From Streptomyces sp. MMBL 11-1 (GTDB lineage: Bacteria; Actinomycetota; Actinomycetes; Streptomycetales; Streptomycetaceae): 64,000 nt of DNA. Shown here one piece after another: positions 15,376 to 22,442 of this stretch (positions are counted from its first letter, which is position 1; the number at the start of each line of letters is the position of its first letter). A program made the position numbers and the translations under genes. The notes beneath the pieces are model-generated. The model saw only the letters and a list, made by a program, of their open reading frames with translations. It was not told where the DNA came from and did no database searches. The stretch is taken from NCBI RefSeq assembly GCF_028622875.1, contig NZ_CP117709.1, positions 3,971,001 to 4,035,000 of the forward strand. The letters are read 5' to 3'.

Positions 15376-16319
15376 GGGGCCTCCCGCACGCCACGTTCAT
15401 GAGCGGCGTCAACATGCTCATGCCGGACCGCTTCCTCCAGCCCGCCCCGCTCGCCGACATGATCGAGCGCGAGCGCCCGACGCACGCGGCGGCGGTCCCC
15501 ACCATCTGGCAGGGACTGCTCGCCGAGGTCACCGCCAACCCGCGCGACCTCACCTCCATGGCCAATGTCACCATCGGCGGCGCGGCCTGCCCGCCCTCCC
15601 TCATGGAGGCGTACGACAAGCTCGGCGTCCGGCTCTGCCACGCCTGGGGCATGACGGAGACCTCGCCGCTGGGCACCATGGCCCACCCGCCCGCCGGGCT
15701 GAGCGACGAGGAGCAGTGGCCCTACCGGGTCACCCAGGGCCGCTTCCCCGCCGGAGTCGAGGCGCGGCTGGTCGGCCCGGGCGGCGAACACCTCCCGTGG
15801 GACGGCGCGTCGGCCGGTGAGCTGGAGGTCCGGGGCTCCTGGATCGCCGGTGCCTACTACGGCGGGTCCGACGGCGAGCACCTGCGCCCCGAGGACAAGT
15901 TCAGCGAGGACGGCTGGCTGAAGACCGGCGACGTCGGCGTGATCAGCGCCGACGGCTTCCTCACCCTCACCGACCGGGCCAAGGACGTCATCAAGTCCGG
16001 CGGCGAATGGATCTCCAGCGTCGAACTGGAGAACGCGCTGATGGCCCACCCGGACGTCGCGGAGGCGGCCGTCGTCGCCGTACCGGACGAGAAGTGGGGC
16101 GAGCGGCCGCTTGCGACCGTCGTCCTCAAGGAGGGCTCCGCCGACGTCGACTACGAGGCGCTCAAGGCGTTCCTCGCCGAGTCGGGCATCGCCAAGTGGC
16201 AGCTGCCGGAGCGCTGGTCGGTGATCCCCGCGGTACCGAAGACGAGCGTCGGCAAGTTCGACAAGAAGGTGATCCGCAAGCAGTACGCGGAGGGCGAGCT
16301 GGACGTCACCCAGCTCTGA
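15360..16319 (+). pseudogene. Acyl-CoA synthetase, 3' part only, interrupted by element 1
   Basis: The remaining 320 codons encode the C-terminal half of an AMP-forming fatty acyl-CoA synthetase. They start at the FHVNAWG motif and include HAWGMTETSPLG (adenylation core), [45 protein letters not shown] and the C-terminal VPKTSVGKFDKKVIRK lysine region. The N-terminal half, with the ATP-binding loop, should lie beyond the other end of element 1. The open frame continues upstream into integrase DNA but has no homologous start there, so I regard the gene as disrupted while the element is integrated. Confidence 0.88.
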
Positions 16320-16338
16320 GCCTCCGGTTCCGCCTCGG

Positions 16339-16352
16339 GTTTCACGTGAAAC
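16339..16352. promoter_or_regulatory. parS chromosome-partition site
   Basis: GTTTCACGTGAAAC is a perfect 14-bp palindrome identical to the Streptomyces parS consensus bound by ParB. In Streptomyces such sites cluster around the replication origin, so this host segment is probably origin-proximal. It lies between the acyl-CoA synthetase stop and the convergent terminator. Confidence 0.85.
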
Positions 16353-16396
16353 ACAGGGCGGGGGCGGTACGGAATCCCGTACCGCCCCCGCCCTGT
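16353..16396. terminator. Bidirectional 20-bp hairpin terminator
   Basis: A perfect 20-base inverted repeat (16353-16372 with 16377-16396; arms beginning ACAGGGCGGG and ending CCGCCCTGT) with a 4-base loop lies between two convergent genes. It should terminate both the acyl-CoA synthetase and the sensor gene, and directly abuts parS. Confidence 0.85.
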
Positions 16397-16414
16397 TCTG
16401 CTTCTCGCGTGCGG

Positions 16415-19400
16415 TCAGTTGGTGCCGATCTTCGCCAGCAGGTCGACGATCCGCGACTGGACCTCGTCGCTGGTCGACCGTTCCGCCAGGAAGAGGACGG
16501 TTTCGCCCGATGCGAGCCGTGGCAGCTCCGCGGGGTCCATCCCGGCCGAGGTGTAGACGATCAGCGGGGTGCGGTTCAGCTGCCCGTTGGCCCGCAGCCA
16601 GTCGATGATCCCGGCGCGCCTGCGGCGTACCTGCATCAGGTCCATCACCACGAGGTTCGGCCGCATCCGGCCCGCCAGGTCGACGGCCTCGCTGTCCGTC
16701 GCCGCACGCGCCACCTGCATCCCGCGCCGCTCCAGGGTCTGCGTCAGCGCCACCGCGATCTCCTCGTGCTCCTCGATCAGGAGCACCCGCGAGGGATGCT
16801 GTTCGCTGTCGCGCGGGGCCAGCGCCTTGAGCAGGACGGCCGGGTCGGCGCCGTACGCCGCTTCCCGGGTCGCCTGCCCCAGACCGGCGGTGACCAGCAC
16901 CGGGACCTCGGCCGCGACAGCCGCCTGGCGCAGTGACTGCAACGCGGTACGGGTGATGGGGCCGGTCAGCGGGTCGACGAAGAGCGCGGCGGGGAACGCG
17001 GCGATCTGGGCGTCGACCTCCTCGCGGGAGTTCACGACCACCGGACGGTAGCCCCGGTCGCTGAGCGCCTGCTGGGTCGGCACATCGGGCGCGGGCCAGA
17101 CCAGCAGCCGACGCGGGTTGTCCAGCGGCTCGGGCGGCAGCTCGTCGTCGACCGGGTGCGGGTGCGGCCGGTTGGCGACCTCGACCGCGCCCCCGGGCCC
17201 GTCCAGCGGCTCCGGTCCCTCCGCCCCCTCGTCGGGCGCCCCTATGGCGTACGCGCGCCCCTCCGCGAGGGGTGGCGCGAGCAGTTGCCCCTCGCCGTAG
17301 GCGGCGCCGGGCCCGCCCTGTGCCGACTGACCCGGCTGCGCCGGCCGACCGGACTGCTGCGCCGGGTCCGGCCCCTGGTACTGGCCCCGTTCCTGGTCCC
17401 GTTCCAGGTCCTGTTCCTGGGGACGGGTGTGGGACGGGTTCTGCCGCGGACCGGGCGCGGACGCTGGTGCGGGTGCGAATGCGCCCGGTCGGTCCTGCTG
17501 GGGCGGAGCCTGCCGGCCGCCGGCGGCGGGGGCGGGGGCGCGGTCGTCCTCCGGCGGGGCGGCGAGCTTGCGGCGCCGGCCGGCCCCGCCCAGGCTCTGG
17601 TGCGGCTGGTTCTGCTGATGCGCGAGGTGCTGGGCGAACGGCACGCCCTGGCCCAGCGTTCGCACGCTGAAGGCCCTCCCCTGGGTCGAGTCGGGGTTGC
17701 TGCTGTCCGGCATCGGCTCCTCGGCGGGCAGCGGCTGCCGCCGCGCGCCCGCGGCACCGCCGCCCGGGTGCGCCCCCGGATCGGCGACGGCCGCGACGCC
17801 GGTGGTGTGGGCGGTCTGCCCGGTGCCGGTGGGGACGGCCGGCCCGGTGTCGCCCCACGACGCGAGGCCCGGCGCCGGGTTCGGAGCCTCCGGTACGCCA
17901 CCGTCGTGCGGGCCGGGCGCGTGTGGTGCCGTCCCGGGGAGGTGGGGCGCGGGGGCCGCTTGGGGCGCGCCCGGGAAGCCCTGCCCGGAGGTCCCGCTCG
18001 GCTGCGGGCCGGTGTGCGCCGGGGCGACGGGGTGCGCCTGCGGAGGCGTGTGACCGGCCTCCGGCGCGGTACGCGCGTGGTGCGTGCTCGCCCCGCCGCC
18101 GGCGGCCACCGGAGCGTCGGGGGCGGGCGCTGCCCGGTCCGCGTCGGCCGGGGGCAGGGCGAAGGCGGTCCGCGGACCGGCCTCGGCCGCGGCGCGCTCC
18201 TGGGCGGCGGCCAGGGCGCGTCGGGCACGCCGCCCTCCGGGCTGCTGGGACTGCTCCGGCCCGGAGTGGCCGCCGTCGCCTTCATTGCCGTGGTTGCCGT
18301 GGGTCTCGCTGTTGCCGCCGTTGCCGCCGTTGCCGCCGTTTCCGGAGGCGAGGGCGGGCAGGGCGGCGCGGGCGGGCTCGCCCTCATGACGTGCCCGTCG
18401 TCCGGTGGGCGGTACGGGCTGCTGTGGGTCCACCGGGACGCCCTGCGGCGGCACGGTCTGCCCCAGCTGCGGGCGACCGCCGCCCTGGGCGTTCTCGGCC
18501 GCGGTGACGACTGCGCCCTCGGAAGGGGCGGCGGGCGCCGGGGACGGGGCGGAGGTCAGGGCCAGCGCCCCCCGCCGCGGTGACTGGGGCTGTTCCCGCG
18601 CGGCGTCTGCCGGCACCGTGCCCGGGGCCGCCTCGGCCGGGCTGGGACGGCCGCGCCTCCGCCCGGAACCCTCGCCCTGCCGGTCCGGGACCAGCTCGGG
18701 GGCCTGCTCCTCCTCGGGCGCTGCCGGTCCACGGCGCGCCCGCCGCCGTCCGGTCGGCTCGGCGGCCGGACGGTCGTCGGGAGCGGGAGCCACGGCGCCG
18801 GCCGTACTGTCGCCGCCGCCCTCCGGCGTACCGCCGGGGCTGTCCAGGAACGCGTCGGTGGAGGACCTGCGTGCCCGGCGCCGGCCGCCGCTGGTGACGC
18901 CCGGCGCTCCGAGGCCTTCGGGCGACGGGGGCGCGGCCGGAGCGGCTTCCGGCAGCACGGCGTTCCCGCCCTCTTCCGGGGGCGCGATCGTGCCGGACGC
19001 GGCCCCGATGGGCAGGTCGAGCACGTACGCGCTGCCGCTCATGCCCGGCATCTCGTGCGTCTGGAGGACCCCGCCGTGCGCCCGGACGATGCCGCGCACG
19101 ATCGGCTCGTGCACCGGGTCGCCCCCGGCGAACGGCCCGCGCACCTCGATCCGTACGACGTCACCGCGCTGGGCGGCGGCCACGACCACGGTGGAGTCGA
19201 CATAGCCGCCCCCGGGCACCGCCCGGGTCTTGCCGGTCGAATCGACCCCGCAGACGTCCGCGACGAGATGGGCGATGGCGGTCGCGAGCCGGGGCGCGTC
19301 GACCTCGGCCTCGATCGGCGGGGCGTGCACGGCGAACTGGGCGCGCCCGGGTCCGATCAGCTCGACCGCCCCGTCGATACCGCCCGTGACGATCCCGTCC

Positions 19401-20644
19401 ACCATCGCGGGGGCCTTCCGCAGCCCCTCCATCCCCGCGTCCAGGCGCTGGTATCCCAGCACGCTGTCGACGAGCGTGGTCATCCGGGCGTACCCGGCGG
19501 CGAGATGGTGCAGCATCTGGTTGGCCTCGGGCCACAGCTGCCCGGCCGGGTCGGAGGCGAGCGTGGACAGCTCGCCGCGCAGCTCCTCCAGGGGCCCGCG
19601 CAGCGAACCGCCGAGGACGGCGGTGAGCTGGGAGTGCTGGGCGCCCAGGGAGGCGAGCAGCTCGGCCTGTCCCTCGATCTCGGCGGCGTACCGCTCGCTG
19701 CGGTCGGCGACCTCGGCGGCGTGCGCCTCCTTCAGCGCCTCCAGCTCGGCGGCGTGCGCCTCCTTGAGCGCGGTGACCTCGGCGGAGTGACTCGTGGTCA
19801 GCTCGGCGACGACGCTTCTGTGCCGCGTCGACAACTCCTCGTACGGCCGGCGGTCGGTGAACGTCATCACCGCGCCGACGAGCTGGTCCCCGTCCCGTAC
19901 CGGCGCGGTCGTGAGGTCCACCGGCACCTGCGCGCCGCTCTTGGACCACAGCACCTGCCCGCGCACCCGGTGCTTGCGCCCGGACTTGAGCGTGTCGGCG
20001 AGGGGGGAGTCCTCGTACGGGAACGGCTCGCCCTCCGCCCGGGAGTGCAGGATCAGCGGATGCAGCTCCTGGCCGCCGAGGTCGCTGGCCCGGAAGCCGA
20101 GGATCTGCGCGGCGGCGGGGTTGACGAGGACGACGCGCCCGTCGGTGTCCGTGCCGACGACGCCCTCGGAGGCGGCCCGCAGGATCATCTCGGTCTGCCG
20201 CTGCGAACGGGCCAGCTCCGCCTCGGTGTCGACGGTGCCGGAGAGGTCCCGCACGACGAGCATGAGCAGCTCGTCACCGGTGTAGCTGGAATGGATGTCG
20301 TTGTACGCGGCCTGCCCGCTGTCGAGGCTCGCGCTGGTGACCTCGACGGGGTACTCGTTGCCGTCGGTGCGCCGCGCGGTCATCCGCGTCGGCTTGGTCC
20401 TGCCCTGCTCGTCCGCAGCCTCGGGCCGGCGCATCGAACCCGGGATCAGCTTGGAGTCGAACTCCGGCAGCAGATCGAGCAGTCCGCGACCGACGAGCGC
20501 GGTGCCCGGGGTCTCGAACATTTCGAGGGCGATGGCGTTGGCGTTGACGACCGTGCCGTTGCAATTGACGAGCAGGAGCCCGTCAGGAAGGGCATCGAGT
20601 ATGGCTGCGAGGCGAGCAGTGCCTCGGGACGGCCTGCTGCTCAC
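16415..20644 (-). CDS. Large PAS/hybrid sensor protein with degenerate kinase modules
   Basis: A 1409-aa host protein. Two PAS domains occupy residues 8-130 and 150-270 (GLLLVNCNGTVVNANAIALE; GVVGTDTDGRVVLVNPAAAQ). A heptad coiled coil with the repeated motif LKEAHAAE follows (280-330), then a DHp/ATPase-like region (335-555). At the expected H-box the sequence is GGSLRGPLEELRGEL, without the phospho-accepting histidine. A proline/glycine-rich disordered region spans about 560-1165. Two receiver-like domains end the protein; the last keeps LVVMDLMQVR with an Asp but lacks the usual Lys (FLAERST). The GTG start at 20644 has GGGAGGAA upstream. It probably acts by binding rather than classical phosphotransfer. 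Confidence 0.8.
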   Translation of the reverse strand: MSSRPSRGTARLAAILDALPDGLLLVNCNGTVVNANAIALEMFETPGTALVGRGLLDLLPEFDSKLIPGSMRRPEAADEQGRTKPTRMTARRTDGNEYPVEVTSASLDSGQAAYNDIHSSYTGDELLMLVVRDLSGTVDTEAELARSQRQTEMILRAASEGVVGTDTDGRVVLVNPAAAQILGFRASDLGGQELHPLILHSRAEGEPFPYEDSPLADTLKSGRKHRVRGQVLWSKSGAQVPVDLTTAPVRDGDQLVGAVMTFTDRRPYEELSTRHRSVVAELTTSHSAEVTALKEAHAAELEALKEAHAAEVADRSERYAAEIEGQAELLASLGAQHSQLTAVLGGSLRGPLEELRGELSTLASDPAGQLWPEANQMLHHLAAGYARMTTLVDSVLGYQRLDAGMEGLRKAPAMVDGIVTGGIDGAVELIGPGRAQFAVHAPPIEAEVDAPRLATAIAHLVADVCGVDSTGKTRAVPGGGYVDSTVVVAAAQRGDVVRIEVRGPFAGGDPVHEPIVRGIVRAHGGVLQTHEMPGMSGSAYVLDLPIGAASGTIAPPEEGGNAVLPEAAPAAPPSPEGLGAPGVTSGGRRRARRSSTDAFLDSPGGTPEGGGDSTAGAVAPAPDDRPAAEPTGRRRARRGPAAPEEEQAPELVPDRQGEGSGRRRGRPSPAEAAPGTVPADAAREQPQSPRRGALALTSAPSPAPAAPSEGAVVTAAENAQGGGRPQLGQTVPPQGVPVDPQQPVPPTGRRARHEGEPARAALPALASGNGGNGGNGGNSETHGNHGNEGDGGHSGPEQSQQPGGRRARRALAAAQERAAAEAGPRTAFALPPADADRAAPAPDAPVAAGGGASTHHARTAPEAGHTPPQAHPVAPAHTGPQPSGTSGQGFPGAPQAAPAPHLPGTAPHAPGPHDGGVPEAPNPAPGLASWGDTGPAVPTGTGQTAHTTGVAAVADPGAHPGGGAAGARRQPLPAEEPMPDSSNPDSTQGRAFSVRTLGQGVPFAQHLAHQQNQPHQSLGGAGRRRKLAAPPEDDRAPAPAAGGRQAPPQQDRPGAFAPAPASAPGPRQNPSHTRPQEQDLERDQERGQYQGPDPAQQSGRPAQPGQSAQGGPGAAYGEGQLLAPPLAEGRAYAIGAPDEGAEGPEPLDGPGGAVEVANRPHPHPVDDELPPEPLDNPRRLLVWPAPDVPTQQALSDRGYRPVVVNSREEVDAQIAAFPAALFVDPLTGPITRTALQSLRQAAVAAEVPVLVTAGLGQATREAAYGADPAVLLKALAPRDSEQHPSRVLLIEEHEEIAVALTQTLERRGMQVARAATDSEAVDLAGRMRPNLVVMDLMQVRRRRAGIIDWLRANGQLNRTPLIVYTSAGMDPAELPRLASGETVLFLAERSTSDEVQSRIVDLLAKIGTN

Positions 20645-20948
20645 GACGACGCTTCCTCCCTGATTACCGCACCTTGCCGACAGCGGGACCCAACATCTTG
20701 CCCCTCGGGCCGCGGACTGTCACTGGAGGAGTCTAAGGGCAGGGGAGGCCCCGGGGGCGGCGGATGAGGGGGAGCTCTCACCAAGGTTCTGTGCGCGGCA
20801 TGTACGCCGCGAGCGCGTGACGTGAGCGTCCACGCGCCCTGTGACGTGCGCGGACGCGCGGCGCGGCCACGCCCTTCAGGGCGCGCCGGGCCCCGGAGCT
20901 GTCGGCGTCGGGAACGGGAGGGCGAACGCTTTTACGCCGTCGTCGATG
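20645..20948. other. Intergenic region upstream of the sensor gene
   Basis: About 300 bases separate the sensor start from the tandem repeats that end the inhibitor gene. The sensor promoter should lie here, and the stretch near 20870-20900 (GGGCGCGCCGGGCCCC) is GC-rich enough to fold. I see no clear promoter boxes and no convincing gene. Confidence 0.4.
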
Positions 20949-21059
20949 GACTGACCGATGGGCTACCGGACATCCGGGAGCACCGGACTGACCGATGGAC
21001 TACCGGACATCCGGGAGCACCGGACTGACCGATGGACTACCGGACATCCGGGAGCACCG
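20949..21059. repeat. Three tandem 37-bp repeats at the end of the inhibitor gene
   Basis: Three head-to-tail 37-bp copies occupy 20949-20985, 20986-21022 and 21023-21059, each beginning GACTGACCGATGG. The first differs from the other two by one base (GGGCTA versus GGACTA). The third copy contains the inhibitor stop codon and its last codons, so the two extra copies lie just downstream of the gene. Each unit holds the palindrome CCGGACATCCGG. Confidence 0.85.
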
Positions 21060-21621
21060 GCACGAGGCTGTTCCAGCGGGCGATCTCGCATCCGTCGCGG
21101 CGGCTCGCGGTGGTGTCCACGGCCCGCCCCTCCCAGGTGCCCACGATGCGCGCGGTGGCGTCACCGCCGTGGATCATCGTGCACATCGTGCCCTCGGGGG
21201 TCGGCCGGAACAGCTCCTGCCGCCCGGCCCGGGTGGCGCCGGCCTCCGCCAGCCGGTCACAGGCGGCCTGCCCCCGCGGGTGGTTGCCCCCCGTGGGCCC
21301 GCACTCCAGCTCGAAGGTGCCGTCGGCCCCGGCGATCCCGGTGTTCTCGACGGACACGGTGAGCCGCGTCAGCACCTCGTTCGCCTCACCCGCGCCCTTC
21401 CCGTTCCCGCCCTCCGGGAACCCGGGCAGCGGGACGGGCATGGGCAGCGGCCCGAGGGAGGGCCGGACGGCGGCGAACGGGCCGGAGGTGGGCTGGGCGG
21501 CGGGCACCGGAGCGGAGGAGACGGGGCCGGAGGAGCCGGGGCCGGAGGCGGTCGAGACCGGTACGGCGGTGGCGAGCGCGGCGAGCGAGACGACGGCGGT
21601 GAGGGCGAGACGGCGCAGCAT
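21037..21621 (-). CDS. Secreted subtilisin-inhibitor (SSI) family protein
   Basis: This 194-aa exported protease inhibitor of the Streptomyces subtilisin-inhibitor family starts at the ATG at 21621 with a signal peptide (MLRRLALTAVVSLAALATA, then VPVSTASG). A proline-rich spacer precedes the SSI domain (residues ~95-194). Family features are LTVSVENTG, ELECGPTGGNHPRGQAACDR, and MCTMIHGGDATARIVGTWEG with RRDGCEIARWNS. The four cysteines fit the two SSI disulfides. The reactive site aligned to SSI Met-Val is Cys-Thr-Met-Ile, giving P1 methionine. It probably acts outside the cell on subtilisin-like or transglutaminase-activating proteases. Confidence 0.85.
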   Translation of the reverse strand: MLRRLALTAVVSLAALATAVPVSTASGPGSSGPVSSAPVPAAQPTSGPFAAVRPSLGPLPMPVPLPGFPEGGNGKGAGEANEVLTRLTVSVENTGIAGADGTFELECGPTGGNHPRGQAACDRLAEAGATRAGRQELFRPTPEGTMCTMIHGGDATARIVGTWEGRAVDTTASRRDGCEIARWNSLVPVLPDVR

Positions 21622-21911
21622 GCGGTAGCTCCAGGATCTCCGCAGCACGGCGGCCACGGGCGGCGGTCGCGGACGATCACGGCCCCGCCCCGGAGCCACG
21701 GCTGACGGGCGGCTGACGGGCGACGACAACGGACGGAGACCGGGGCCCCCACCCCTCTCTAACGCGCACCGCGCCCGGACGTTGCGCCACCACGCCGAAC
21801 TGCTTTGCCTGGGCACCCGGGGGCCTAGTAACGTTGACCGCGATTGGTGGCACGACGCTCGACTGTGTCATCATCTGCACGCACCACTCGCGTCCGCGCG
21901 AGGCGTGTGGA
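21622..21911. other. Intergenic region between the SSI gene and tRNA-Ser
   Basis: This stretch of about 290 bases lies between divergent units and should hold the promoters of the inhibitor gene and of tRNA-Ser. Directly upstream of the tRNA the sequence becomes less GC-rich (GTGTCATCATCTGCACGC). I see no supported gene. Confidence 0.4.
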
Positions 21912-22002
21912 GGAGGCGTCGCCTAGTCCGGTCTATGGCGCCGCACTGCTAATGCGGTTTGGGTCTTAAAGCCCATCGAGGGTTCAAATCCCTCCGCCTC
22001 CG
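21912..22002 (+). tRNA. tRNA-Ser (anticodon GCU)
   Basis: The acceptor arms GGAGGCG (21912-21918) and CGCCTCC (21995-22001) pair, with discriminator G. The anticodon stem-loop CCGCACTGCTAATGCGG shows GCT. The T-loop is GGTTCAAATCC, and a long variable arm typical of serine tRNAs is present. CCA is not encoded. Confidence 0.95.
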
Positions 22003-22010
22003 CTCCGTCC

Positions 22011-22041
22011 CGAAGCCCCGTGCCCCTGGCACGGGGCTTCG
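22011..22041 (+). terminator. Terminator after tRNA-Ser
   Basis: CGAAGCCCCGTGCC and GGCACGGGGCTTCG are perfect 14-base complements with a 3-base loop. The right arm is copied again at about 22048-22061 (GGCACGGGGCTTCGG), so an alternative hairpin can also form. Confidence 0.8.
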
Positions 22042-22271
22042 GTCGTTGGCACGGGGCTTCGGCCGTTCCGGGGCGAGTGAGGGCGCGGAAGGCGCGCCGG
22101 GCTGGTTCGGAGCCGGTTCGGGGCCGGTTCCGGAGGGGGGTCGAGATGAGCCTCGGAGGGCTGTTTCCGCAGGTCGGCAGCGGTGCGGCTAATGGATTTC
22201 GCGTCACGGCGCAGGTCATGTAATGTTGTTCTCGCAACGCCGACCGGGGAGAAAAAAGCCCGGAACGCCAA

Positions 22272-22344
22272 GCACTCGTAGCTTAACGGATAGAGCATCT
22301 GACTACGGATCAGAAGGTTGCAGGTTCGAATCCTGCCGAGTGCA
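22272..22344 (+). tRNA. tRNA-Arg (anticodon ACG)
   Basis: The acceptor arms GCACTCG and CGAGTGC pair, with discriminator A. The anticodon loop CTACGGA gives ACG, which reads CGN arginine codons after A34 deamination. The T-arm is GCAGGTTCGAATCCTGC. It lies 99 bases before the tyrosine integrase stop and is the likely integration target of element 2. Confidence 0.95.
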
Positions 22345-22346
22345 CA
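22316..22346. other. Probable left attachment site of element 2 (tRNA-Arg 3' end)
   Basis: Tyrosine integrases beside a tRNA normally recombine at the tRNA 3' half and restore it. The integrase stop lies just past this tRNA, so its T-arm/acceptor segment is the expected core. No second copy of TTCGAATCCTGCCGAGTG was found to the right within the window, so the core length is not defined. Confidence 0.55.
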
Positions 22347-22360
22347 AGAAACACCAGGTC

Positions 22361-22395
22361 AAGGCCCTGATTCCTCCCCGGAGGATCGGGGCCTT
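22361..22395. terminator. Hairpin between tRNA-Arg and the integrase
   Basis: AAGGCCCTGAT and ATCGGGGCCTT pair with one mismatch around a loop that itself contains CCTCCCCGGAGG. It can terminate tRNA transcription and, from the other side, the integrase gene. Confidence 0.6.
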
Positions 22396-22442
22396 CCTCG
22401 TTTCGTCTCACTTTTTCTCACACGCCTGTTGATCTTGGTCGC

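Noticed and set aside
15096..16319. An open frame running from integrase DNA into the acyl-CoA synthetase could be read as one intact 407-aa gene.
   Set aside because: The first 80 codons overlap integrase in another frame and have no synthetase homology; the gene is a 3' remnant at an attachment junction.
15348..17858. An 836-codon minus-strand frame spanning the acyl-CoA synthetase remnant and sensor gene.
   Set aside because: It crosses a bidirectional terminator and parS, and reads as low-complexity Arg/Gly sequence.
20949..21059. Three 37-bp direct repeats considered as a CRISPR array.
   Set aside because: The copies abut with no spacers and include coding sequence of the SSI gene; no cas genes are present.
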